Below are positions 21,751 to 32,818 of a stretch of 64,000 nucleotides of DNA, one piece after another (position 1 is the first letter of the stretch; every line of letters starts with the position of its first letter). The notes under the pieces are model-generated. The model was given only the letters and a program-made list of their open reading frames with translations, searched no databases and was not told the origin of the DNA. The translations under genes and the position numbers were made by a program. Location of the stretch: contig OY723304.1 of assembly GCA_963210315.1 (NCBI GenBank), positions 1,736,001 to 1,800,000 on the forward strand, written 5' to 3'. Origin of the DNA: Rhynchopus euleeides (Eukaryota; Euglenozoa; Diplonemea; Diplonemida; Diplonemidae).

Positions 21751-22026
21751 GGCAGTAGGTCCCTATTCCTAGTAGAGAAACCCCAGTAAAACCCCACGAA
21801 TAATTCGCGAATTATTCGCAGGCCTGGGCGGGGAACCAGCCCTTTTTCCGGGTTTTTTGGGTCGGGGAACCAGGTTTTTTCTAAGAATTTTTACAAGGGA
21901 TTTTTTGCTCACCCCCCCACAGGTTTCAGGCGCGTGCCCGTCAGGCGGGACTTTTTCTATGATTTCTACGATGAAAACCACCCCCCCGCCCCCACCCCCC
22001 CCCCCCCTTCTAAGAACGATGATGGC

Positions 22027-25000
22027 TCACTCGGAAGTTTCGGCGTCCGAAACGTACGCCCACTCTCCCCAATCCTCCTCCATGTCGACATCGATGTCGA
22101 CATGGACGCGGGCCCTTTTCTCCTGGGGCTCCTCGGGGTGCGGCCCAACCTCCCTCCTGCGCTCTGCCGGTGCCGCCTGTGTGGGAGGCAGCTGCGGCGG
22201 TTCTTCCGGCTGAGGTGTGGGGAGTGTCGATGGGGTGCCCGGGGTCGATGAAGCGGGGAGCTGGAAGGTGACATGTTGCAGGGTGGCTGGAGGCACGACG
22301 GGGGGTGCGGCATCTGCAAGCAACGAAGTGAGGAAGGGATCCTCAGGGACTTCCTCCACGAGGCTGACAATCGACAATGCATCGGCGTTGTCATCTTCCC
22401 AGCTGCCGTCCGATTCCTCATCACAATCCTCCACGCCAGCAAATAGAGAACCCATGGCTGCATCGAGGTCAACGAGCTCCACGGTTGTCAGAGTTGGAAG
22501 AGGCGTCAGGGAACGCGCAGTGAAGCGGCGCTTCTTGTTGGCGAGGAACGTGTTGACTGTTTCTTCAACGATGATCTTGCGCGCCGCGTCATCATGTGAC
22601 AGCTCTAGAGTGATGCCCAGTTCTTGAGAGATGCTTGCGGCAGAGAGTGCCTTCCGGAACGATCCCCTCATGCGCGTTACAACTGAAAAAGCAGCTTCCA
22701 CAAACACAGTCGAGGGTGACAGTGCCACCATGGCCTCAAGCACTATCGCAAACGTCGAACTCTCGGATTCCAGCAAGAAGTCGACGACAAACTCTTTCAG
22801 AAGGTTCCCCCTGAGATCTGTGCATTCCAACCGCAGCTTCACCCACTCCATGCCGATGCTGAGAATCTCTGCCTGGTCGTAACCCAAGCGAGAAGCGAGC
22901 GCCATGAGGCACTCGCACGTGCTGTCCTTCCCACTTGTCGCGAAGAAAGAGCTGAATGAGCGGCAGGGATACTCCTCCCACCTCTTGGCCAGGTCCTTGT
23001 AGATGGTGTGGCAGAGCTTTGAGCGCCAGGAAGTCATCTCGGCAACTACCCCCGGAGGCAACGATGTGGTTCCCTGGTTCTCATAGAACTTGGCTTCGTG
23101 CTTGCCAGGCTGGCGCGCCAGCACCTTATGCACTGTCAGTGCATTCTGCAGGATGCTCTCCATCGACGAGAGCGACAGGTCTCGCTTCTGCAACGCCTCG
23201 CTCACCCCTTTATTGATGTCGAAGACGTCAGCCAAGATGCAAGTCGAGAGGGAATACTCGGGGGTGAGCTTGTGGAAGAAGAACGGCGGCGGCTGGATCT
23301 CCCCGAGCATAGCGACAGTGAAGTCAAAGTTCACCACAGCCGCGTTCAGGCGACGGAACGTTGCAGCTGCCCAACGCACGGAGTGCTCCTTCGGGAAGGA
23401 GAGACATTTCCCACCGGAAATGATCTGCAGAGACTTCTGCCTGGCGGTTGATCTGAAGAAGGCAAACCAGTGTCGGAGGAGGCGGCTATGTTCAACAACC
23501 TTTCGTGTCTTCTTGATGAGGCCGACGGACAGCTGGTGCATGTGGGCAGCATCATGCACATCGATGAGAGTGCATCCCCACGCGATCTCGAGCTTCCCCC
23601 TGAGACTCTTCATCGTTGATGCCCCGTCTGCCGCGAATCCCTTCAGCGAACGCCGCGCCCACTGCGACAGCTGGAGGCTGTCGAACAACTTGACCAGCTC
23701 GTCCTTCTGCGACTCTGCGTCAGCTTTCTTCAAGTCGACTGTGCCCACACACCAATCTTTCATAGCACAATCCGTCCTGCTGATCCCCGAAACGATGACG
23801 ATCATCAAGTCGATGCGGGCGAACGTGGTACCGTCCACCTTCAGGGTTGCCGCCCGACACGCACGCACCGCACCCACCACTCCCCTCAGGAGCACCTCCC
23901 AGAGTATCGTCTGGAACTCCTTCGCGACTTTTCGAGAGTAGTGGGTGTCCAGGACATGCAGCCCCTTCCGCTTGTCGTCCTGCAACCTCGCACCCACACT
24001 GCTCAGCCCCTCCGCCCGTTGCGTCGCCGTTGCCACGTTGTACACCAGGTTGACCAGACTTGTGTACTGCTCGCTGGTCACCTTCACCTTCGCGCACAGC
24101 GTCTGCTTGGGGATATCTGTAGCTGTCACATTGGTGTTTTCACTCCCAGGCGTGGACAACTGCACTGCTCTCTTGTGCGCCGCACCACCCATGTGGCGGC
24201 GGATATTGCTTTGCTGGCGCCCAACTGTCGTGGCAGACATAGACGCTTCGCCGCGTGCATACCGGAGCAAGTGGGGTTGCTCCGAGAACTCCCCCTCCAG
24301 CTGCACCAAGAACGGTGCACACGTGGTGCACCTCCACCTCCCATTAGGGAGACGCACCACACCGGAGGCTGCAGCGTGGATCTTCCGCTGCTGCTTCTCC
24401 TGTATGGCGAGCTGTGCCTGCCGCTGCTGAATCCGAAGGAGACCGTTCACCATTGAGCCCTCTGGCACGTACTTCTTGTTTGCTGCCATCAAAAGAAGGA
24501 AGTGCGCCTTTGCTGTGTCGAAGACAAGCCGCAAGGGGTACTGGGCCATCAACGACGGAAGAAGCAAGCCGAAGGTGCGAGGCTGTGTGGTGTCGACGAT
24601 AGAAAAGTGAACATTTAAACCGCGGGATGTGCGGAAAGTCTGCAGGGCCACTGACGCGGTGTTGGTGTCCAACTCTTCGTCCACGAGGAATCTCGTATCC
24701 ATCAATCGCGGACGCCTGAGCTTCACCGTGAGGGCCTCCGCTTCGGGGGAGTCAACGCCCTCCAGAAGCGCCGCAGCACTGGTACGCGTCGGCTCCGTAA
24801 TGGGAATTGACCTTGCTAGGCAGTCAAGCACTCGGAGGCAGTAGTGTCCAGAACTGTATAGATCCCGTTGAACCCACCCTGGTACAAGCCCAATGTTGAC
24901 GCCTCCGGTTGATTGGGCGAGCTTCATGGCGGTCAGCCATGGGGACAGTCGCCCGGCGCTGTCGAACGCGGCGACGTGGCACGCCCCTTCCCCGGTGTAG

Positions 25001-25998
25001 AAGGCGGCGTGGGGTGCAGGGGCGACAGGGGCGGCGGTGGTAGCTGCAGGAGAGGCGGCCAGGGGATCCGGAGGAGGAGGCGGCGGCGCATCATGCGAAG
25101 CATCGACGTCGTGCCCGTCACCGTCCGATGCCTCACGTGCGTACAGCACGAGTGCTGGCTTCGCGTTCGCACGATTGAACGGCGCCACAGAGCAATCCGT
25201 CACACGATCAGTCGTGATCGACTTCCACTTCAGAGTGGTGGCGGGGCCACGAGCGCACAGCGTCTCCCAGGCGATCCCCTTCGCGAGGGTCAGCCCGGAC
25301 TTTGTGCACGATGCACCGACAAACCGGTACCGGTGATTCACCGGCTGCACCGTGCCCACCTGCACCACCCCGTTGCCGTCAACGCCAAGCTCACGAAGGG
25401 CGGAGAGGTCTCTTAATTCCTTGACGTTGACGGTTTCCGCAAGCTCCGTCAGGTGCTTCTGCTTCTCGCCGGATGCAGAAAACCGCTGCGTCGAGAGGAA
25501 CAGGAGGTGCGGGGCCTTCTCGACGCAGAACTGCGCAGCCCGGACAGCACCACATGTGCACGGACCTTGCTTCTCCATAAATTGAGAAGCAACGCGCTGC
25601 ACCTCGTCCTTCACGACGCCCAACATCACAACCATGCTGTCTGTAATAGCTGTGCGGAACTCACCACAAGATGGGCAGCTGTAGACGGTGGCGCTTTTGG
25701 TGGTGCAGAGGTGCTTCAGGTGCGGGTGTTTGTGTCCGAGGGCGGAGAGACTGACGTCAGGGTTGGGTCGCTGCGGGTCCTGCGAGGTGATCATCTGGGG
25801 CTCGTTCTCATCGGGGGTTGTGCTCCGCAGGGACTGGAGGAGGTTGCTCAATACACCTTGGCACTCCCGCAGTACTGTACATGCCAGCAGCTGGAGGATA
25901 GTTACAAAGCTGCCACTCCCCGACGCCACCCCCCTACTGGCCCCTTCAGGCCTGAAAGCCCAAAAGCTCCCGGAGATTTTTGCAGTGGTGCGCACCAT
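22027..25998 (-). CDS. hAT-like transposase with degenerate USP-like N-terminus
   Basis: The protein has 1,323 residues from the ATG at 25998. The C-terminal half shows hAT features in order: a C2H2/BED-like finger (CTTC near residue 553, RRHMGGAAH near 600), VDGTTFARIDL near 719, FAADGAST near 790, and the dimerisation-type block LSPSTVFVEAAFS near 1091-1105 with a downstream FRKALS. The N-terminal residues 23-289 resemble a ubiquitin-specific protease fold. GSGSFVTILQLL aligns with the Cys box (NTCxxNSxLQxL), with Ser in place of the catalytic Cys. CPSC (108-111) and CTC (147-149) look like the zinc ribbon. KAPHLLFLSTQRF fits the 'P..L...L.RF' strand, and PALVLYARE fits the domain's last strand. 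The GHY His is absent. The USP reading is inference. The frame is intact, so the element may be young or the gene under selection. A frame extension to 26190 lacks an ATG. Confidence 0.8.
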   Translation of the reverse strand: MVRTTAKISGSFWAFRPEGASRGVASGSGSFVTILQLLACTVLRECQGVLSNLLQSLRSTTPDENEPQMITSQDPQRPNPDVSLSALGHKHPHLKHLCTTKSATVYSCPSCGEFRTAITDSMVVMLGVVKDEVQRVASQFMEKQGPCTCGAVRAAQFCVEKAPHLLFLSTQRFSASGEKQKHLTELAETVNVKELRDLSALRELGVDGNGVVQVGTVQPVNHRYRFVGASCTKSGLTLAKGIAWETLCARGPATTLKWKSITTDRVTDCSVAPFNRANAKPALVLYAREASDGDGHDVDASHDAPPPPPPDPLAASPAATTAAPVAPAPHAAFYTGEGACHVAAFDSAGRLSPWLTAMKLAQSTGGVNIGLVPGWVQRDLYSSGHYCLRVLDCLARSIPITEPTRTSAAALLEGVDSPEAEALTVKLRRPRLMDTRFLVDEELDTNTASVALQTFRTSRGLNVHFSIVDTTQPRTFGLLLPSLMAQYPLRLVFDTAKAHFLLLMAANKKYVPEGSMVNGLLRIQQRQAQLAIQEKQQRKIHAAASGVVRLPNGRWRCTTCAPFLVQLEGEFSEQPHLLRYARGEASMSATTVGRQQSNIRRHMGGAAHKRAVQLSTPGSENTNVTATDIPKQTLCAKVKVTSEQYTSLVNLVYNVATATQRAEGLSSVGARLQDDKRKGLHVLDTHYSRKVAKEFQTILWEVLLRGVVGAVRACRAATLKVDGTTFARIDLMIVIVSGISRTDCAMKDWCVGTVDLKKADAESQKDELVKLFDSLQLSQWARRSLKGFAADGASTMKSLRGKLEIAWGCTLIDVHDAAHMHQLSVGLIKKTRKVVEHSRLLRHWFAFFRSTARQKSLQIISGGKCLSFPKEHSVRWAAATFRRLNAAVVNFDFTVAMLGEIQPPPFFFHKLTPEYSLSTCILADVFDINKGVSEALQKRDLSLSSMESILQNALTVHKVLARQPGKHEAKFYENQGTTSLPPGVVAEMTSWRSKLCHTIYKDLAKRWEEYPCRSFSSFFATSGKDSTCECLMALASRLGYDQAEILSIGMEWVKLRLECTDLRGNLLKEFVVDFLLESESSTFAIVLEAMVALSPSTVFVEAAFSVVTRMRGSFRKALSAASISQELGITLELSHDDAARKIIVEETVNTFLANKKRRFTARSLTPLPTLTTVELVDLDAAMGSLFAGVEDCDEESDGSWEDDNADALSIVSLVEEVPEDPFLTSLLADAAPPVVPPATLQHVTFQLPASSTPGTPSTLPTPQPEEPPQLPPTQAAPAERRREVGPHPEEPQEKRARVHVDIDVDMEEDWGEWAYVSDAETSE

Positions 25999-26720
25999 AT
26001 TCGCGGAGTACGTGAGGTTGGGTGAGTGTGAGGTCAGGGTCCTGTCGAAGGGTAGTCGAGTGGGAATAAATAGGGAGGTCCTCAGGAGTGCAATACAACA
26101 GCAATACACAGGCAACACACCAGCAACACGCAAACCGAGGCAAGAGGAGGTGGGCGGGGTCATCCTGCGGAGTCTCCAGTTGGCCAGCAAGGCGAACTGT
26201 ACGGGGGAGAGACTTCCCTTCCATCCTTGTGTGCGCCCTGTCGACTGGGAAAATCTTAGAAAAAAAAATTTCCTCTGCGAAAAACAGGGGATAAGATAGG
26301 TCTGGTTTTCCGGTTTTCAAAACCAGGGTTTCCCGGTTCCCGGTTTTCTGGAAAAAAAAAAAAGGTCGATCTCATTTTTGGCGGTTTTTTTTGTGACTTT
26401 GGGACAGTAAAACAGTCAGAAAAAACGCCATAAAAAAATAGAAAGTGACCCCATCGTGATCCGCACAGAGCTCAAATAGTCCAAAGAAGGCAGAGAAGCG
26501 GAGAAGAAAAAATGGACCTAGCGGGTGGCCCGGTGGGGCCCGGTGGGTGGTGATGCCCTCGTCATGCAGGCCTCTTCTGTTTTGAAGGTGCACACATGGT
26601 GGACTCCAGCCACCCTAGCGAGTGTCTAAGAGGGAGTCTAAGACTGCAGTCTGTACTGGAGACGGGAGTCTATTTTCCAGCTAATTTACGACTCCCGCTA
26701 GTTGAGACTCATGGGAGACA

Positions 26721-26770
26721 CACGGTGTACTCCAGCGGAGGTAGGGTAACCTCCGCTGGAGTTCACCGTG
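26721..26770. repeat. 22-bp-arm hairpin
   Basis: CACGGTGTACTCCAGCGGAG begins an arm that pairs 21/22 with the sequence ending at 26770, around a 6-nt loop. It lies upstream of the transposase gene inside the hAT-like element, where it might be a regulatory or transposase-binding palindrome. Confidence 0.85.
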
Positions 26771-27183
26771 TCGTCTGCCTCTGTGCAGCGTCACTCGGTG
26801 CCATCGAATACATGGCGACAGCCCACCAACTCGAGACAGATCTGCTTGTCTGGAGGGCTGAGACGAGAACACGAACGACTTTCAAGCAATCTTGAAGGTC
26901 GCCAAGCCTATTGGGGGCAACTAACAGATGAGATTTGTTTGTTGCCTGTCGTCACAGCTAGGTGCCCATTTCCTCGATAACGGAATGTGTGCAGAGATCT
27001 CGTGGACCCTTTGGCCATTCTGTCGTGCACCCACTCCACCCACAACGCACACCTGTCACGAGTGGTCGCTCCCCCGTCCTCCTCCACCCTGAAGGTTGAA
27101 CCCTCAAGGACCAGTGATCTCCTGCTGGCCGGGCTGCGATACAGCGAAGCCTTCCTACTTACAAGCGAATCCAGACTGTAGGG

Positions 27184-27244
27184 AACAGATGATCACTACC
27201 GTGGCCTCCGGCGGCTGGGGGGCTCCGCCCCCCAGACCCCCCTG
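27184..27244 (-). repeat. Dispersed GC-hairpin repeat, copy 3 (inverted)
   Basis: The reverse complement matches the modules at 10328 and 10487, including the GTAGTGA(T)CATCTGTT tail. Its presence inside a transposon shows that the module is dispersed, not a local duplication. Confidence 0.85.
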
Positions 27245-27697
27245 CGTAAAAAAATTGCACCAGACCGGTTTTTTGGCCGAGAGTCCAAACTTTCAAAGCA
27301 GCTGCTGCGCCTGCCCCACCAAGCAGCCTCAGTACGACAGGACGCGCGCAGGCACCGGGCCCTCTCAGATTCTGGGAGGGTTTGCGCGGGTCGCGCGCGC
27401 CGAAGGCGCGCGCGAAAAATTTTCAAAACCAGAAAAACCGGAAAACGGCGCCAGAAAAAAAGTCTATCTTATACCCTGGCGAAAAACCCTTAGAAAAAAA
27501 AATTTCCCTTACAAAATTCTTAGAAAAAAACTTTTTTCCCCGTACAAAAGTTCTTAGAAAAAAAGTTCAGAATCCTGAAAGTGGGGAACCAGCCCCCCAG
27601 TTAGGAACAGCCCTGATTATTCGTGGCGAAAATTTTTCGAGAAATTATTCGAATAATATTCGTATTCGAATAACACGAATTTTTAATCACTGCCCTA

Positions 27698-28855
27698 GGC
27701 ATACTTGTACCCCCATATGGGGAAGGCCAAAAATATGGGGGGAATATGGGGGGTTTTTCAAGTCCTGTTCCCCCATATTTCCCCCGTATGGGGGATATAT
27801 GGGGGAAAACCCAGGGGTTCCTCAGGTGGAAGCAGTCAGCAAACAGTTCTCTTCGTTCTGCTTTTCACAGGGTGTGAAGTCAGCCACTGACAGGGGACGT
27901 CTAGCACCTTGCAGAGCCATCTCACCTCGTCGCTTTCTGCAGAGAGGAAACGCCCGGCTGAAGTGCTCGAGTCAGACCACAAAAGGTGCTGTGAGAGTGC
28001 CGACCGCTACTTTCTTCAAGTCTGAGTAGCGGTCATCAGAGCATGCTGTCCAGTAGTCCTGTCTTTGCTGGCAGAACAGTTGCGTCCTGCAGCCAGTCCT
28101 TGTACTGGCCTTCACAGGTCTCATTCCACCCGGCAGATGCAGCTTGAACATGTCAAGCTGCCTGGTGACGAGCGTCGACTCCGACTTTTCGGCGCTCGGA
28201 GCGGTCAAAAGCGGCGGAAGCGCCTGACACCAGAATGCACTGCTTGTGAATTCCCTTGTCTAATTAAGGACCTCAGGGGGCAGTTCGCAATCGCAAACAC
28301 ACCAGAGGAGGAGGACAGCGAGTGTGAGAGTGAGGACTTAAAAACACAAGAGTGTGTGTTGTGAGGAGCTGTTAACCCTGAACGCGCTATGTGTGTCTGT
28401 GCGTATGTGTCCACCACCGCTGCCGCTGTCACTGCGGTGCCCCGCCAAACCGGGAAGCGTTCGCTCTCCGCTGCCGCTGTATCGGCGCAGGAGAGGAACA
28501 GGAGGTCGGTGCGACCCACCTGGGGGATCTTCCAGGGGGGGCCAGACCTGGCCACACCTGAACGAGCGCGCACCTCCCCAGGATCGGACTCCTGGAGGAT
28601 CCCCAACAAGGCATGAGGCCGGTTTCGACGCGCACTTCGTGTGTGTCTGTGCCTGAGTGGTTTGATGTTCTCCCGTTGCAGCAGGAATACCCCCATATCC
28701 CCCATATGGGCCCCATATTTCCCCCATATTCCCCCATATTTTACCGGGGTTTCCCCATATTTTCAGCCTTTTTCCCCATATGGGGGCGGGGTTTTGAGAC
28801 CCCCCATATTTCCCCCAGATTTAGGGGGTTCCCCATATGGGGGGACAAGTATGCC
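27698..28855. mobile_element. 1.16-kb inverted-repeat element with TA flanks
   Basis: The terminal inverted repeats match 24/25 (27698-27722 and 28831-28855), starting GGCATACTTGT and continuing into CCCCATATGGGG. Both ends abut TA inside CCTAGG. The first and last roughly 120-180 bp are packed with CCCCATAT/ATATGGGG words. The interior has only short open frames. One, at about 28065-28364, ends in a Cys- and Glu-rich stretch and could be a decayed coding remnant, but it is not recognisable. No transposase is seen, so this is probably a non-autonomous element. Confidence 0.75.
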
Positions 28856-28857
28856 TA

Positions 28858-30381
28858 GGGGGGGTCGAAAGCCCCCTTTTTTTGTCCCAAAATGGTGTTT
28901 TTCGACATAGCAGCCGCGGCCCTCTATTTGACCTTCTGACCCCTCAGAACCCCCTATACCCCGGTTTTTGGGCCCTAGGAGTCCGATTTTCGGGCTCCCG
29001 AGCCCCGGAAAGTCGATTTTTGATGATGTCAATTTTTCCGTTCCCTATACTGCACCTCCGGGTCATGGCACGGACGCCTGCCACGGGCAGATAGTAAAAC
29101 GCTCTCATCCTGGGACGTCCGAGCCCACACCATCCTGCGGCTGTGATTTTCTGATGCAACCGCTCATCCGCGCCACAAACAACGTCGTATCCCAACGATT
29201 TGGACAGTGAGAAGATGGCATCGAATACTGCCATCTGACACAGTCGTTGGGTGGCCTGCTATTGAACTCGGAGCTGCCAGGAACAGGGAGGATGTCATCA
29301 TAGCCGACAGTGATGCATTAGTGTTGATGTCCTCATAAGAATGCTCTCTTAGAATGCAAGGCAGGTAAACTGTCCCGACTAAACACTTGCCACTGCTGCC
29401 GTTATCTGCGAAGCATTTCTCCTGTGGATGCAGACAGTCAAGGGAGGTGAAGAGCGCAGCGAGCAACGCAGAGCCCGAGCTTACATTCAAGGTTCTCTTA
29501 TGGGCGCTCAAGAACAGGGTCCTGTGGGACCCGGTCTCAGAACAGTGTCCGGGTATTTATGCTGCACGCGCCTTATGGAATGACGAGTGCGCAGAACTGG
29601 CTAAAGACGCTGCGAAGGATATGCTCGGGACATTCAAGCGTCCTCCGTACGATGAGGCGAGGAAGGGGATCAAGGAATCAAACAATGCAACTCTCGCAAC
29701 AACCATTTCACAGAAGAAGTGCGCGGGCTTCGAATGCACGTCCTGAATAATCAGAAAGTCATTGCACACCTTGCTCAGCAAGCCATGAGTAAGTCGTGAG
29801 GGTTGGTTCGCAAACCCCCCTCCCGACAGAGGAGACCTTTCAACTTACAAAGAGTTCGTTGGCCGGACCAGCATCTCAGTGTCGGAGCAGTGGCCAGTTG
29901 TGCCCCCTGTCCCTTGCAGCCAAGCACCGCACACTGTGCAAGTTGATGACGATTCCCACTCTGCATCAGTATGCATCTTTGCACGATCTGGCAGTGTATA
30001 CAGAGAAGGAGATGGTGGCTGCCCGCATTCAACAGTTTGGTGTGACGCTGGAGTGGGAAGAGGGTCGAAAGATGCAGGATTGGCACCTATGGAGGGTCTT
30101 GAGGACGCAGGGGAGGAAGGGGTGGAGGAGGTCGAGAAAGTGGGCCTGCACATGAGCTGATAGTGGACTGGCGAACCTGTGCGTGACCCTGAGGTGCAGT
30201 ATAGGGAACAAAATTTTGACATCATCAAAAATCGACTTTCCGGGGCTCGGGAGCCCGAAAATCGGACTCCTAGGGCCCAAAAACCGGGGTATAGGGGGTT
30301 CTGAGGGGTCAGAAGGTCAAATAGAGGGCCGCGGCTGCTATGTCGAAAAACCCCATTTTGGGACAGGCTTTCGACCCGCCC
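28858..30381. mobile_element. 1.52-kb element with inverted arms of about 205 bp
   Basis: The left arm 28858-29072 and right arm 30176-30381 are near-identical inverted copies. They begin GGG(G/C)GGGTCGAAAGCC and share the CCCAAAATGG, CGACATAGCAGCCGCGGCCC and CCTATACCCCGG blocks. TA flanks both ends (28856-28857 and 30382-30383), and a 22-C tract lies to the right. The interior has two unrecognised open stretches (29387-29746 and 29796-30155) that read like ordinary protein (for example LWNDECAELAKDAAKDMLG) but without an identifiable start or domain, possibly relics of an internal gene. Confidence 0.8.
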
Positions 30382-30383
30382 TA

Positions 30384-32272
30384 CCCCCCCCCCCCCCCCC
30401 CCCCCCGACACCCCCCTCTCAAATAAAGACCGGGTGGTGCTCTTGGCATCTCCCCTCTGGGCATTGGGGGAAGAATGGGGGGGGTGCAGCAGGGCAATTG
30501 TGTCATGATAACGCTAGATTCGCCTTTCCCACTCGTGTTGATCGACACTCGGTGGGGGGGGGGTGTAGGGAATCGGGACTGTTGCAAGTCTATTCCTTTA
30601 AGTGTGAAGGTGATACCGCACCCGTATCAGGGCCGTGTTTAGTTGGAGTTGCTGTTAATTTCCCCTGCCATCAGACTCAGTGGGTGCGGGCGGCGCGCGC
30701 AGTGTTCAAACCACCTGTTGACGCCTACCCCCCCTTCCGCAGGCGGCTCACTGCTGCACGTGCACCCCGGGCTTTTGCAGCGTGGCATGCCTATCTGACA
30801 GGCACATGCGTGCATTATTCAATGTCCTGCATAACGAAAGCGAAAACCGAAAATTTCTCCGACCGAAATCGTGCAATTCGCTCAAGAAGAAAAAACGGCG
30901 AGCACCTAATCACCCGATCGCCCTTGCGCGGCTGCTTTTTGCGACATGACTCAGAACAACAGAGCAGCCCGGCACTGTCGAGCAACAACACACCCGAGAC
31001 AACGAACGCCTCATTGCCTGTTGACTAGAATACATCCACTTTGCTAAGCGGCTACAGAACGGTGCGTTTCGGGCCTTTCCCTGTTATTTTTGTCAGACAG
31101 AATACGCCAAGAGCCAAGAGTCGGAAGTGCAGACACACCAGCGCTCCCATACTCAGAAAGGTGCCAAGCGCTTGACACAGTGTGACACACAGCTTCGCAC
31201 AAGAGGCCCGTTCCCCACACATTGCCGAATCATACCGAAGGGCAAATACCCGTCACCGGGGTCTCAGAATCTACCTGCCATAGCCCACCACTCCCGCACC
31301 CCCTCGCCCCAGAATCAGTGCATCTCAGCTGGGCCTTCTGCACTCAGGAGCAATCATACTTGTTTGATTGCGCTGTTCCCACCGCGTGGCAGGTTGGCTC
31401 GGGTCCACACCGCTTTTGCTTGTCATTTATGGCTGTGCCCGCGCAGCAAAATAGAAGATTAGAATCTGTGTGAGATAACCGGTGCCGTGTGTGGGAGCAG
31501 CTGCCCTGCCCTGCCTTCCGCGCGCTGTAGTTGGTGTGTTTGGTGGTTGTCGTACACCGATCCCCCTCCCCGCACCCCCGCACCCACTCGCCTTAACCTC
31601 ACATCCCCCAAACTGGGCTGAGGCATATCTTCTTCGCCGAGAAGAGGGTTGCCGCTGGCCCCGTATAACCTTTTTTCGTTCCTTCTGAGAGGTGCGTGTT
31701 CCACCCCACCCCACCCGGCACACCAACACAAGCCGTTTCCACGGAACAAATATATCCACGAAGTCCTTTTCATTTCGAGAGATCACAAGAAAAAAGCCCT
31801 GCTGCCACGTGGTTTTCTGCAAGAATAATTCGTAAGATTTTGGGTGTATAGTTTGACGGTGGGTCGCGTTCGCTGCAGAACTGCAGATAAAGCGAGGTCT
31901 TCACGGGAAAAAAGTGTCTCAGAGGGAGGGGCAGCTTCCGAAAGCTGCCTGTATGAATCTGTGACAGAGTGTAATTTTGCGGGTCCGGTTCTCACGGAGT
32001 GGACTCCAGGGGGACACTCTGCGATGCCAGCACGCTAACTCCCAAACTCCAATACGACAAAGTGAGAAGAAGAGATAAAGGGGGGGAGGTGCCCTTTACT
32101 CCCTCACTTGACTGACAGACAGGGGCTTGGCACCGAGCAAAATGCGCCCCCCACTGGAGGATCTAAAATCCCCCTCGCGACAACGCACACCCTTTTTTTT
32201 GGATCAAAATGAGGTTGGGATGTTTGCCTTTTGATTTCCCCCGTACCACTCCATACCCCCTCCCATCTCCAG
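30384..32272. other. Non-coding spacer
   Basis: It begins with a long poly-C tract. I see no gene, no tRNA-like fold and no sizeable repeat. Short open frames on both strands lack domains. Confidence 0.5.
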
Positions 32273-32818
32273 CCCAACGCAGCCCCCCCTCGCGGACCCA
32301 CAGCGAAACCCCCCCCCCCCCCTCACACACCACCTCCCACTAATGGAACTGCTGAAAAAGCCACCCCCTATGCTTGCTCCAAATGTGGAACCACTGTCAC
32401 ACAAAAGGGTAAGCCCTTTACTTCGGAGCACGGCGTGCTCGTCCACCAAGCAACGTGTCGTAGAAGAAAATCACGTCTTGGCATCTCAATGCAAACCCCG
32501 GGCTTGGCTGAATCCCTCGACAATACGGCACCCCTACACCTTTCACAGATACCAGTCCCTGTGTTGTCTACAAGCGCCGACAAACACCGTTTCGTATGCC
32601 ATATTTGCGGGGCTACTACAAACAGTTTATGCGTGCCCTTCAAAAACCTCTGGTCTCTGAAAATGCATGTACGGACTCATGGACCAGCCCTGCCCGATAC
32701 GGAGATGCCGGATGATACATCTACAGAAGAAGATGATAACCCCGCACCACACAAAAGATCCAGACAGACGGACAACATGTCGACGGATCAATCGGAACCC
32801 GAGTCCGATTACAACTAG
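32273..32818 (+). pseudogene. Two-zinc-finger coding fragment (exon or relic)
   Basis: The frame encodes Pro-rich sequence and then two fingers: YACSKCGTTV...HGVLVHQATC (C2HC-like) and RFVCHICGATTN...LKMHVRTH (C2H2). An acidic/Arg tail with a basic HKRSRQ patch ends in a TAG stop. No in-frame ATG precedes the first finger, so it is either a 3' exon (CTCCCATCTCCAG at 32260-32272 is a possible acceptor) or a decayed gene. Paired fingers like these occur in transcription factors and at the N-termini of some non-LTR retrotransposon proteins; no reverse transcriptase is seen nearby. The role would be nucleic-acid binding. Confidence 0.5.

Larger units (their letters stand above)
21006..27692. mobile_element. 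hAT-like DNA transposon, about 6.7 kb
   Basis: The left end is CAGTGAAGATACTATTCGCG; the right end reads inward as CAGTGATTAAAAATTCG. Both are followed by ATTCG/CGAAT-rich subterminal repeats typical of hAT ends. The 8-bp flanks are CCCTAGGG (20998-21005) and CCCTAGGC (27693-27700), a 7/8 target duplication centred on TA as in hAT elements. A second inverted pair (TTCTAAGAATTTT... near 21879 and 27505) lies inside. The element holds one large minus-strand transposase gene, a perfect hairpin at 21712-21750, another hairpin at 26721-26770, and an inverted GC-hairpin repeat at 27184-27244. The 1.5 kb right of the gene is non-coding. The outer boundaries are well supported, but nested insertions could complicate the inner structure. 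Confidence 0.75.
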
